This document shows, piece after piece, positions 12,404 to 19,194 of a stretch of 19,792 nucleotides of DNA. Source of the DNA: Scatosoma sp045644545 (lineage in GTDB: Bacteria > Bacillota > Clostridia > Christensenellales > Borkfalkiaceae); assembly GCA_045644545.1 (NCBI GenBank), contig JAZRHC010000003.1, positions 1 through 19,792 on the forward strand. The letters run 5' to 3'. The notes under the pieces are model-generated. The model made no database searches. It saw only the letters and a program-made list of their open reading frames with translations, and was not told where the DNA came from. The first letter of the stretch is position 1. Every line of letters starts with the position of its first letter. A program made the translations under genes and the position numbers.

Positions 12404-13402
12404 ATGAAGAGAAAACAAAATTTTCAACGAAAACCCCAAAAACCGACGGAAAAGATTTATCTTTCCCGCGACGAACAAATTCAAAAGCTTAAAAACGACG
12501 GGCTGATCATCACGGACGAAAAGCGCGCGAAATACCGCCTTAGGTGGGAAGGCTATTATAATTTCGCCGTCGGCTATAACCGACTTTTTCGCGACGAAAA
12601 CCGTCGCTATTATCCGAATACCACCTTCGAACAGCTCGAAGCGCTCTACGATTTCGATAAGCACCTGCGCGGGATCGTCTACGAGTACGCGCAGAGCGTG
12701 GAATGCACGCTTAAAGCGCTTATTTCCGACGAATTTTCCCGCCGCTACGGCGTGAAGGAGCGGGATTATCTCGCCGAGGAGAATTTCACCGACGAGCCGA
12801 GCGAAAAGGGGAACGTGCGGTGGCTGATCGCCACCTGCCGCGAAGCCTTGCGCGACGCGGTGAAAAAAGGCACGGGCGGATATAAGGACTACGTGGCGCA
12901 TAACGCCAAAACGTACGGACACGTGCCGCTCTGGGCGCTCATACGCTCGTTGTCGTTCGGGAATACTTCCAAATTTTTAAAGATCTTAAAACGGGAGGAC
13001 CGCGCGACGATCGCCGCCGAATACAATCTTTCGCAGAGCGTGCTTTGCAATATGACGGAGGTTGCCGTTTGTTTCCGAAACGTTGCCGCGCACGGCGAAC
13101 GGGTGTTTTGCGCCACGCTTCCCGCCGTTCGCCTGACCGAAAAGCTGCCCGTGTTCACCCGCTTGCAGATCCCTAAAAAAGCGGACGGAACGCCCGAATA
13201 CGGCAGATGCGATTTTATGGCGTTTTTGATCGTGTTAAAGCATTTGTTGCCGAGCGGGGAATTCGCGGAGTGTTTAAGGCGAGTCCGCGCGGAAGTGGAC
13301 GTGCTTTCGAAGGCGCTTCCGCCCGCCGCGATGAAAAAGGTGTATCGGCAAAGCGGATTGAGCGGTTCTTGGCGAAAATTGGATATCATACGCAAATATT
13401 GA
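12404..13402 (+). CDS. Abi_2 (AbiD/AbiF-type) abortive-infection HEPN protein
   Basis: Abi_2 proteins block phage spread by abortive infection and belong to the HEPN ribonuclease superfamily. The 332 residues show the family order: LSRDEQIQKLKNDGLII, the YYNFAVGY segment, TTFEQLEALYDFDKHLR, VECTLKALI, GHVPLWALIRSLSFGNTSKF, and the HEPN motif R225-N-V-A-A-H230 (R-X4-H, predicted catalytic). A basic N-terminus (MKRKQNFQRKPQK) could bind RNA. The ATG at 12404 follows AAGGTG; an open reading from 12260 upstream crosses the promoter and terminator and is rejected. It stands alone, with no second defence gene or recombinase nearby. Base composition is like its neighbours, so any transfer is not recent. 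Confidence 0.88.
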   Translation: MKRKQNFQRKPQKPTEKIYLSRDEQIQKLKNDGLIITDEKRAKYRLRWEGYYNFAVGYNRLFRDENRRYYPNTTFEQLEALYDFDKHLRGIVYEYAQSVECTLKALISDEFSRRYGVKERDYLAEENFTDEPSEKGNVRWLIATCREALRDAVKKGTGGYKDYVAHNAKTYGHVPLWALIRSLSFGNTSKFLKILKREDRATIAAEYNLSQSVLCNMTEVAVCFRNVAAHGERVFCATLPAVRLTEKLPVFTRLQIPKKADGTPEYGRCDFMAFLIVLKHLLPSGEFAECLRRVRAEVDVLSKALPPAAMKKVYRQSGLSGSWRKLDIIRKY

Positions 13403-13468
13403 TATCGCGCCCGCGCGCGTGAGAAAAACGACAAAATCTCCTAAAAACGGCGAGGGTTGTGCAAAGTA

Positions 13469-13509
13469 TACAATAGAAAACGAGAACTTTGGACGATTTG
13501 TCTATTGTA
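13469..13509. repeat. Inverted repeat at the ABC ATPase promoter
   Basis: TACAATAGA (13469-13477) and TCTATTGTA (13501-13509), a perfect nine-base inverted pair with 23 bases between. The right arm overlaps the -35 of the ATPase gene, so it may be a two-site operator or a hairpin. Confidence 0.65.
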
Positions 13510-13533
13510 AAAAATCGAAAAATATAGTAAAAT
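13505..13533 (+). promoter_or_regulatory. Promoter of the ABC ATPase gene
   Basis: TTGTAA (13505-13510), 17 bases, TAAAAT (13528-13533). A moderately weak -35 overlapped by an inverted repeat suggests regulation. Confidence 0.6.
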
Positions 13534-13575
13534 GTTATTAGTTGAAATTATAATCCATTTTGGAGGAAAAATATT

Positions 13576-15015
13576 ATGTCAGGACTTTTACTGAAAGGCA
13601 TTAACAAAGTATACCCTTCGGGCGTACAAGCAGTATTCAATTTCTGTCTCGATATCAGAGATAAGGAATTTATCGTACTCGTAGGACCTTCCGGCTGCGG
13701 TAAATCTACGACGCTTCGTATGATCGCAGGTTTGGAAGAAATCTCTTCGGGTGAGCTTTATATCGACGGCAAGCTCGTGAACGACGTCGTTCCCAAGGAC
13801 AGAGATATCGCGATGGTATTCCAGAACTACGCGCTTTATCCTCATATGTCCGTTTACGACAATATGGCGTTCGGCTTGAAGCTTAGAAAAGTACCCAGGC
13901 AGATTATTGATGAGAAAGTAAAGGCGGCGGCGGCGATCCTCGGTATCACCGACTACCTTTCCAGAAAACCCAAGGCGTTGTCCGGCGGTCAGCGTCAACG
14001 TGTTGCGCTCGGTCGTACGATCGTTCGTGAGCCCAAAGTGTTCCTTCTCGACGAGCCTTTGTCGAATTTGGACGCCAAGCTCCGCGCTTCGATGAGAACG
14101 GAAATCTCCAAGCTTCACACCCGTCTTGCGACGACCTTCATTTACGTTACCCACGACCAAGTCGAAGCTATGACGATGGGTACGAGAATCGTCGTTATGA
14201 AAGACGGCTTTATGCAACAGGTTGATACCCCTCAGAATCTCTACGACTATCCCGTAAACCTCTTCGTTGCAGGCTTTATCGGTACGCCTCAAATGAACTT
14301 TTTTAGAGAATCTACTCTCGTTTCCAAGAAGGGTAAGGTATACGTGAACTTCGTCGGCGGCAACAGCATTCTCCTTCCCAAGAGCGTAGAGAGCAGAATT
14401 AAGAACTTGAACGAATACCTCGATACGGGTAAGCCCGTAACGCTCGGCGTTCGTCCCGAAGATATCCATCAGGATCAGATGTTCATTGCGAACTCTCCCG
14501 ACACCGTGCTCAAGGCGCGTATCGAAGTTATCGAAAAGCTCGGTGCGGAAACGCAGATCTACTGCGAGCTCGACTACGAAGGAAAGGAAAGCTCGGTTAT
14601 CGACAACTCCACGCAGATGATCGCGAAGATTTCCAGCCGTGCGGTCGTTGAGATCAAGAGCGTCGTGGAGCTTGCGTTCGACGCAAATCACCTTCATTTA
14701 TTCGACGGCGAAACGGAAGCGACGATGCTCGACCGCGACGCGGGCTACGAAGTGATCGAAGAAAACGCGGAAGGTTCGGCGTTCGTGCCTCCCACACCTC
14801 AGGAAATGCGCGCGCAGATCGACGCGGCTCGTATCGTGACGAAAGAAATGAAAGCGCAGATGAGAAGAGACGCGAAAATGGCTAAGAAAGCCAAGAAAGA
14901 AGAAGCTGCGGAGATCGCGGTAGACGAAGCTCCCGTTGAGGAAGCTCCTGCCGTAGAAGAAGCGCCCGTGGAAGCTCCCGCGGAAGAAACGGCTGAAACA
15001 AAAGAAAACGAATAA
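13576..15015 (+). CDS. Sugar-importer ABC ATPase of the MsmK/UgpC/MalK family with acidic tail
   Basis: ATPase subunit that powers CUT1-type carbohydrate uptake. Walker A is GPSGCGKST (37-45), the Q-loop Q83, the signature LSGGQ (135-139), Walker B VFLLDEP with E160, and the H-loop H193. A TOBE regulatory domain covers about residues 240-380. Family members end near residue 370-380, but this one continues about 95 residues: a basic stretch (MRRDAKMAKKAKK) and then a Glu/Ala/Pro-rich tail (EAPVEEAPAVEEAPVEAPAE). No permease or binding protein is encoded here, which fits a shared MsmK-like ATPase serving several transporters. The codon use looks optimised, suggesting high expression. TGGAGG at 13561-13566 sets the start. 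Confidence 0.92.
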   Translation: MSGLLLKGINKVYPSGVQAVFNFCLDIRDKEFIVLVGPSGCGKSTTLRMIAGLEEISSGELYIDGKLVNDVVPKDRDIAMVFQNYALYPHMSVYDNMAFGLKLRKVPRQIIDEKVKAAAAILGITDYLSRKPKALSGGQRQRVALGRTIVREPKVFLLDEPLSNLDAKLRASMRTEISKLHTRLATTFIYVTHDQVEAMTMGTRIVVMKDGFMQQVDTPQNLYDYPVNLFVAGFIGTPQMNFFRESTLVSKKGKVYVNFVGGNSILLPKSVESRIKNLNEYLDTGKPVTLGVRPEDIHQDQMFIANSPDTVLKARIEVIEKLGAETQIYCELDYEGKESSVIDNSTQMIAKISSRAVVEIKSVVELAFDANHLHLFDGETEATMLDRDAGYEVIEENAEGSAFVPPTPQEMRAQIDAARIVTKEMKAQMRRDAKMAKKAKKEEAAEIAVDEAPVEEAPAVEEAPVEAPAEETAETKENE

Positions 15016-15016
15016 T

Positions 15017-15059
15017 CGTTATAAAATCCCTCGCTGAAAAAGCGGGGGATTTTATAACG
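15017..15059 (+). terminator. Long hairpin after the ABC ATPase gene
   Basis: A nineteen-pair stem (15017-15035 with 15041-15059, one wobble) and a GAAAA loop starts one base after the stop codon. It has no T tract outside the stem, so it may mainly stabilise the mRNA end. Confidence 0.75.
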
Positions 15060-15065
15060 AAAGAA

Positions 15066-15100
15066 GGAAAACCCGCCTGCGCTCAGCAGACGGGCTTTTC
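15066..15100. terminator. Bidirectional terminator between ABC ATPase and DUF1540 genes
   Basis: GAAAA-CCCG-CTGC pairs with GCAG-CGGG-TTTTC around GCTCA, with two mismatches. T-rich tracts follow on both strands, so it can end both converging transcripts. Confidence 0.75.
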
Positions 15101-15121
15101 TCTCTTAAAAAGCTTTTTTGA

Positions 15122-15289
15122 TTACTTTCTTTCGAAGCTATCGCAGCAGGTGCATTTTTCCGAATCGCAGTCGCAGGTGTTGCCTACGTGGATTTTGGAA
15201 AGCGTACAATAATCGCCCGAACGGTTGTATTTACATTCGGTAACGCCGCAACCGATGCAAGTGTTGACTTCTTTGTTTTCGTAATTCAT
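15122..15289 (-). CDS. DUF1540-domain cysteine-rich mini-protein
   Basis: A 55-residue protein with nine cysteines (C11, C14, C19, C28, C39, C41, C46, C48, C49). The N-terminal block VNTCIGCGVTECKYN, then YCTLSKIHVG, is the DUF1540 pattern; metal binding is likely but the function is unknown. AAGGAGG (complement of 15297-15303) stands seven bases before the ATG. It is easily missed because of its length. A sigma-G-like promoter precedes it on the minus strand, which would make it a forespore protein. It converges on the ATPase gene and diverges from rplI. Confidence 0.85.
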   Translation of the reverse strand: MNYENKEVNTCIGCGVTECKYNRSGDYCTLSKIHVGNTCDCDSEKCTCCDSFERK

Positions 15290-15315
15290 AAAAAATCCTC
15301 CTTTAAGATATTAAA

Positions 15316-15345
15316 AAGTATGCTCGTTTTGCCGTTATTTTATGC
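15316..15345 (-). promoter_or_regulatory. Sigma-G-like promoter for the DUF1540 gene
   Basis: On the minus strand GCATA (complement of 15341-15345), 18 bases, CATACTT (complement of 15316-15322). It fits GHATR-N17/18-CATNHTA except for the last base. The two boxes closely resemble those before spoVAD. Confidence 0.45.
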
Positions 15346-15353
15346 GTAGATTA

Positions 15354-15382
15354 TTGACATTTTCGTTTTTTTGCGATAAAAT
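15354..15382 (+). promoter_or_regulatory. Promoter of rplI
   Basis: TTGACA (15354-15359), 17 bases, TAAAAT (15377-15382). The short leader has a GGGG/CCCC pairing just before AAAGGAGA (15421-15428). Confidence 0.8.
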
Positions 15383-15434
15383 GTAGTTAAAAGGAAGCGG
15401 GGCGGAATAAAATCCCCCTAAAAGGAGAAAATTT

Positions 15435-15875
15435 ATGAAGGTTATTTTAAAAGCGGACGTGAAGGGAACGGGCAAAAAGGGCGATATCGTCGAGGTTTCC
15501 GACGGCTACGGGAAAAACTTTCTCGTCAAGAAAGGTCTTGCCGAGCTTGCGACGGCGAGCGGCGTGAACGAGATCACGCAGAAAAAGGTCGCCGCGGCGT
15601 ATCATAAAGCGGAAGAAGTTAAGGCGACGCAGGCGCTTGCAAACGAATTGAAAGACAAGAAAGTTACCGTTAAAATCAAGGTCGGCGAAAACGGGAAGGT
15701 ATTCGGGAGCGTGACGGCGCAACACGTGGCGCAGGCGCTTTTTGAAATGGGCTACGATATCGATAAAAAGAAAATTAAAATGGACGCGGTGAAAACGGTC
15801 GGTTGTCTTACGGCGGAGATCCGTTTTATGGAAAATATCACGACGAAGATCACCGTTTGCGTGGAGGCGCTTTGA
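15435..15875 (+). CDS. rplI: Ribosomal protein L9 (bL9)
   Basis: Binds domain V of 23S rRNA at the base of the L1 stalk and helps maintain reading frame. The 146-residue length is normal. The N-terminal RNA-binding domain MKVILKADVKGTGKKGDIVEV...GYGKNFLV is followed by the long connecting helix (residues 40-75) and the C-terminal domain with GKVFGSVTAQHVAQAL. Many Clostridia encode it beside a GdpP-like gene and dnaB; here it has its own promoter and is followed nine bases later by yitT. Confidence 0.97.
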   Translation: MKVILKADVKGTGKKGDIVEVSDGYGKNFLVKKGLAELATASGVNEITQKKVAAAYHKAEEVKATQALANELKDKKVTVKIKVGENGKVFGSVTAQHVAQALFEMGYDIDKKKIKMDAVKTVGCLTAEIRFMENITTKITVCVEAL

Positions 15876-15884
15876 GCGTAGGCT

Positions 15885-16856
15885 ATGGAAAATAAAGAAA
15901 TTCATTCTTCGGAATTGCCCGAAAAAATCACGAAAGCCGATATTGAAAACGATTTTGAAAAAGGCAGGGTGTGGTATTATATAAAAATCGTTTTATATCT
16001 GTTCCTTTCCGCTGGGTTGATTTCGTTTGCCGCGCATTGTTTGATAGAGCCGAACGAGTTTACGATCGGCGGAGTTTCGGGTATCGCGATTATGGTTTCC
16101 TACGCCACGAACGGGGCGATTCCGCAAAGCGTTATCGTGTTTGTAATCAATTTGCCCCTCGTGATCGTCGCGTTCTTTTTCGTCAAACGGAAATTTGCGG
16201 TGTTAACGATGGCGAATATTCTCTTGCAAGCGATTTTTTTATTGATTTTGGAAAATTTCGGCGCGCCGCGTATAGAGTTTCAGGCGGGCGAAAAAATTTT
16301 TGCGGCAATCGCGGGTGGCGTTTGTATCGGCGCTTCCATCGCGTTTGCGTTTAAGATCGGCGGCTCAACGGGCGGTGCGGATATTATTGCGGTGATCATT
16401 CAAAGAAAATTGCCCGCGCCTTCGATCGCTTGGATGATCTTTTGCGTGAGCGCGGCGGTGATCGGCGCGTCCTTCTTCGTATTTTATGATGAAAAGCAAT
16501 CTCTTGCAATCAACTTGCTCCCGATTATGATGTCCCTTTTCGAGGTGTACGTCGAAAGCAAAACCAACGATTCGTTGACGAACGGTTTTCAGTCGGCTAT
16601 CGAATTTAGGATTATCACGGACAAACCCGAGGAGATGTCGCTCGCGCTTATGAAAGAGCTTTCGCGCGGGGTGACGGAAATTCCTGCGACGGGAATGTAT
16701 ACGAAGGAAAAACATTCTATGTTGCTTTGCGTGGTCAGCCGCCGTCAAGTCAACGCGCTCCGTCGGATAATGAAGCAAATCGACCCCAACGCGTTTGCGG
16801 TTATGAGCGGCGTTTCACAGGTTTTGGGGCTTGGATTTTTTTCGAGCGAGCATTAA
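15885..16856 (+). CDS. YitT-family membrane protein
   Basis: A 323-residue protein with a hydrophilic N-terminus (about 30 residues), five or six hydrophobic segments between residues 35 and 215, and a C-terminal soluble DUF2179 domain (about 230-315). Family signatures GGVSGIAIMVSY and IGGSTGGADIIAVIIQRK are present. The transported substrate is unknown. It starts nine bases after rplI with no clear Shine-Dalgarno site and is probably coupled to it. Confidence 0.92.
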   Translation: MENKEIHSSELPEKITKADIENDFEKGRVWYYIKIVLYLFLSAGLISFAAHCLIEPNEFTIGGVSGIAIMVSYATNGAIPQSVIVFVINLPLVIVAFFFVKRKFAVLTMANILLQAIFLLILENFGAPRIEFQAGEKIFAAIAGGVCIGASIAFAFKIGGSTGGADIIAVIIQRKLPAPSIAWMIFCVSAAVIGASFFVFYDEKQSLAINLLPIMMSLFEVYVESKTNDSLTNGFQSAIEFRIITDKPEEMSLALMKELSRGVTEIPATGMYTKEKHSMLLCVVSRRQVNALRRIMKQIDPNAFAVMSGVSQVLGLGFFSSEH

Positions 16857-16896
16857 AAAAATCGTATTTTTCCGAAAAAACCCAAAAAAACTTAAA

Positions 16897-16921
16897 AAAA
16901 TCCTTTATTTTAAAGGGTTTT
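16897..16921 (+). terminator. Terminator after yitT
   Basis: AAAATCCTTT pairs with AAAGGGTTTT around ATTTT. An outer inverted pair (16855-16864 with 16924-16933, A7TCG and CGAT7) encloses it, and its T7 tract provides the run-off signal. Confidence 0.75.
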
Positions 16922-16945
16922 AGCGATTTTTTTGTCGTTGTACGC

Positions 16946-16974
16946 TTGACAAAAGTCGATTTATAGGCTATAAT
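16946..16974 (+). promoter_or_regulatory. Promoter of the HU gene
   Basis: TTGACA (16946-16951), 17 bases, TATAAT (16969-16974): the full consensus, as expected for an abundant protein. Confidence 0.88.
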
Positions 16975-17033
16975 GGAATTACTTAGTAAATCGCGAGGTT
17001 TACAAGAATTTATTAAAAAAGGGGATTAACTCT

Positions 17034-17306
17034 ATGAACAAAGGCGAATTGATCAAGGCAGTGGCACAAAAGGCAGGCTTCACGAACAAAGACGCAGCGA
17101 TCGCGTACGACGCATTCGTTGCTACCGTAACGGAAGCGTTGAAGGCAGGGGACAAGATCCAGCTCGTTGGGCTTGGCACGATCGAAGTGAAGGAAGTTCC
17201 TGCTAAGACGGGTATCAACCCTCAGACGAAAGAAAAGGTTGAAATCGCGGCTTGCAAGAAACCCGTTATGAAGTTCGGTAAGGCTTATAAAGAACTTTTC
17301 AACTAA
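17034..17306 (+). CDS. hup: HU-family DNA-binding protein
   Basis: A 90-residue histone-like protein that bends and compacts DNA as a dimer. The N-terminal helices (MNKGELIKAVAQKAGFTNKDA) are followed by the beta-arm region VGLGTIEVKEVPAKTGINPQTKE with the conserved N-P proline that intercalates into DNA. The usual GFGTF reads GLGTI. AAAAGGGGA is the ribosome-binding site. Single-gene unit with its own promoter and terminator. Confidence 0.95.
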   Translation: MNKGELIKAVAQKAGFTNKDAAIAYDAFVATVTEALKAGDKIQLVGLGTIEVKEVPAKTGINPQTKEKVEIAACKKPVMKFGKAYKELFN

Positions 17307-17327
17307 ACAAAAGCAAGTACGAAAAAA

Positions 17328-17354
17328 CGAGGCGTGATTGCGCCTCGTTTTTTT
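17328..17354 (+). terminator. Intrinsic terminator after hup
   Basis: CGAGGCG (17328-17334) pairs with CGCCTCG (17341-17347), followed by T7. Confidence 0.92.
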
Positions 17355-17371
17355 ACTTGCGTATTTTGTCT

Positions 17372-17689
17372 TTAACGACGGTTTTTATTGATCAGTAAAA
17401 GAAGGTCGTAAATTTGTTTCAATTCCAACGAATCCAGCTTATTTAATTCTTCTATAATTTTTCTGTATTCAACGGGGTATTCGAAATTTTCTTCGAAAAA
17501 TTCTCCTAAGGAAATACCGAAATAATCGCAAAAATTAAACAGTCCTTCTAAAGACGGCATATTTTTTCCGTTTTCAATTTGATTGATATATTCCGTGCTT
17601 TGCCCCAATTCAAGGCTCAACTTTCGCGCGGAGATATCGTGTGCGAGTCGTATAGTTGCATATCTTTTTTGTACGAAGTTTTTATCCAT
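17372..17689 (-). CDS. XRE-family helix-turn-helix regulator
   Basis: A 105-residue Cro/CI-type repressor. Residues 8-62 form the five-helix HTH (ISARKLSLELGQSTEYINQIENGKNMPSLEGLFNFCDYF). The C-terminal 40 residues are helical and acidic and may dimerise. The ATG at 17689 lacks a Shine-Dalgarno site, and its -10 box lies so close that the mRNA would be nearly leaderless. It is AT-rich, divergent from the zinc-ribbon gene, and probably binds the palindrome between them. Confidence 0.88.
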   Translation of the reverse strand: MDKNFVQKRYATIRLAHDISARKLSLELGQSTEYINQIENGKNMPSLEGLFNFCDYFGISLGEFFEENFEYPVEYRKIIEELNKLDSLELKQIYDLLLLINKNRR

Positions 17690-17697
17690 AATACTAT

Positions 17698-17725
17698 TTT
17701 ATACTATGTATATAAAAAATATCAA
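17698..17725 (-). promoter_or_regulatory. Promoter of the XRE gene, giving a leaderless message
   Basis: On the minus strand TTGATA (complement of 17720-17725), 16 bases, TATAAA (complement of 17698-17703). Transcription should start about 17691, almost at the ATG. Confidence 0.5.
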
Positions 17726-17744
17726 TATTTTCACTCTTAAATGC

Positions 17745-17773
17745 TTGACTTACATATTTAAAATATGTATAAT
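17745..17773 (+). promoter_or_regulatory. Promoter of the zinc-ribbon gene filled by a 19-bp palindrome
   Basis: TTGACT (17745-17750), 17 bases, TATAAT (17768-17773). Positions 17751-17769 form a perfect palindrome, TACATATTT-A-AAATATGTA, which occupies the whole spacer and reaches into the -10. It is a strong operator candidate for the adjacent XRE repressor. Confidence 0.8.
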
Positions 17774-17816
17774 AGAAATACTCAAAAGAGAAAAACTGTA
17801 AAAAGGAGTGAAAAAA

Positions 17817-18104
17817 ATGTTTTGTAAAAATTGTGGAAAAGAGTTGGCTGATAATACTGCGTATTGTCCTAACTGCGGGTACTTGCAAGAAGGGGTGAAC
17901 GTAGTTAAGGAAGAAAAACCTTTGGGGAACGGAATGGCGATTGCAGGGTTCGTTTGTTCGTTTTTTATTCCCATACTTGGTTGGATCTTTGGTGGAATCG
18001 GCTTATCGCGTGCAGCGAAAAGAAAAGGGAAAGGAAAAGGTTTTTCCATAGCGGCGTTGGCGATTGCTTCGTTAATGTTTGTCGTTGGATTATCTTCATT
18101 TTGA
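17817..18104 (+). CDS. Zinc-ribbon membrane protein (DUF4190-like)
   Basis: A 95-residue protein. C3-x2-C6 and C17-x2-C20 form a short zinc ribbon, followed by a linker and two transmembrane segments (about residues 38-62 and 75-93) separated by a basic loop (AAKRKGKGKG). The layout matches small zinc-ribbon DUF4190 proteins of unknown function. AAGGAG (17803-17808) is eight bases before the ATG; the overlapping GTG at 17808 is rejected. Likely controlled by the divergent XRE regulator. Confidence 0.82.
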   Translation: MFCKNCGKELADNTAYCPNCGYLQEGVNVVKEEKPLGNGMAIAGFVCSFFIPILGWIFGGIGLSRAAKRKGKGKGFSIAALAIASLMFVVGLSSF

Positions 18105-18144
18105 TATTTCAAGTTAGATAGCTTAATCATTTATGACGAACTCA

Positions 18145-18171
18145 AAGCCTTGCTAAACGGCAGGGCTTTTT
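18145..18171 (+). terminator. Terminator after the zinc-ribbon gene
   Basis: AAGCCTTGC (18145-18153) pairs with GCAGGGCTT (18160-18168, one wobble), followed by T's to 18171. Confidence 0.85.
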
Positions 18172-18217
18172 GCGTAAAAAATTCTTGGGATTTGGGAATC
18201 AATTTATCTTCCAACGA

Positions 18218-18246
18218 TTGACAAACGCGGAAAAAAGGTATATAAT
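18218..18246 (+). promoter_or_regulatory. Promoter of the SDR gene
   Basis: TTGACA (18218-18223), 17 bases, TATAAT (18241-18246). Fourteen of the 17 spacer bases equal those of the tyrS promoter. Confidence 0.88.
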
Positions 18247-18286
18247 AATGCTACGAAATAAATTTTGTCTATAAGGAGCTATAAAA

Positions 18287-19048
18287 ATGATTGAATTAAA
18301 CGGTAAAGTCGTGATCATCACGGGCGGCGGCAGAGGAATCGGCTACGGTCTTTCCACCGCGTTTGCAAAGGCGGGCGCAAAGCTCGTCATTACGGGTAGA
18401 ACGGAAGCCACGCTTCTCTCCGCAAAGGAAAGCCTCGAAAAGGACTACGGCGCGGAAGTGCTCACCGTCGCCGCCGACGGCGCGGATCAGGCGGCGATCC
18501 AAAACGTGATCGCGAAAACGGTTGAAAAGTTCGGAAGAATCGACGCGGTGATCAATAACGCGCAGGCTTCCGCTTCGGGTAAAATGCTCGTGCAACACAC
18601 CAAAGAGGATCTTGATCTCGCGATCTATTCGGGAATTTACGCGACCTTCTTCTATATGCAGGCGGCGTATCCGTACTTAAAAGAATCCAAAGGCGCCGTG
18701 ATCAACTTTGCTTCGGGTGCGGGGCTTTTCGGGCGTATCGCGCAATCTTCGTACGCGGCGGCAAAAGAGGGGATTCGCGGGCTTTCGAGAGTGGCGGCGA
18801 CCGAATGGGCGCCCGACGGAATTCGCGTGAACGTGATTTGCCCGCTTGCGATGACGGAAGGCTTGAAGAAATTCAAGGAAGAATATCCCGACCGCTACGA
18901 GCAGACCATCAAGGGCGTGCCTATGGGCAGATTTGCCGATCCCGAAAAAGACGTCGGCGGACTTTGCGTGTTCCTTTGCTCGGACGAAGCGAGCTTTATC
19001 ACGGGCGAAACCATCACCCTGCAAGGCGGTAGCGGACTCCGTCCTTGA
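18287..19048 (+). CDS. Short-chain dehydrogenase/reductase (FabG-like)
   Basis: A 253-residue classical SDR that oxidises or reduces alcohol/ketone substrates with NAD(P). The Rossmann motif TGGGRGIG (12-19), NNAQ, the active-site serine S143, and Y156-x3-K160 (YAAAK) are all present; the C-terminus GETITLQGGSGLRP is normal. NNAG is replaced by NNAQ. A basic residue after TGGG (R16) and the R in TGRTEA favour NADPH. The substrate cannot be predicted: no fatty-acid genes are adjacent, so it is unlikely to be the housekeeping FabG. AAGGAG (18273-18278) sets the start. Monocistronic. Confidence 0.9.
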   Translation: MIELNGKVVIITGGGRGIGYGLSTAFAKAGAKLVITGRTEATLLSAKESLEKDYGAEVLTVAADGADQAAIQNVIAKTVEKFGRIDAVINNAQASASGKMLVQHTKEDLDLAIYSGIYATFFYMQAAYPYLKESKGAVINFASGAGLFGRIAQSSYAAAKEGIRGLSRVAATEWAPDGIRVNVICPLAMTEGLKKFKEEYPDRYEQTIKGVPMGRFADPEKDVGGLCVFLCSDEASFITGETITLQGGSGLRP

Positions 19049-19074
19049 CGAACTGAAAGAAGATTTGATCGATT

Positions 19075-19102
19075 GCCCCGCAAAAGCGCGCTTTTGCGGG
19101 GC
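19075..19102. terminator. 28-bp perfect palindrome (terminator) after the SDR gene
   Basis: GCCCCGCAAAAGC and its complement meet at GC. Only ATAAAAATTTT follows, so the U tract is imperfect, but no other terminator is near. Confidence 0.7.
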
Positions 19103-19158
19103 ATAAAAATTTTCCAGTGAAAATAATTTGAAATTTAAGAAAAAATATGTTTTTTTAG

Positions 19159-19187
19159 TTGCATTTTTACTTGCAGAGTGATATAAT
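19159..19187 (+). promoter_or_regulatory. Promoter of the cysteine-rich protein transcript
   Basis: TTGCAT (19159-19164), 17 bases, TATAAT (19182-19187) with an extended -10 (TGATATAAT). The start is expected near 19194, about 255 bases before the coding start. Confidence 0.7.
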
Positions 19188-19194
19188 TAAAATA

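Noticed and set aside
13588..14697. Long antisense reading frame opposite the ABC ATPase
   Set aside because: It is a shadow of a highly expressed gene with biased codons. It has no ribosome-binding site or recognisable domains.
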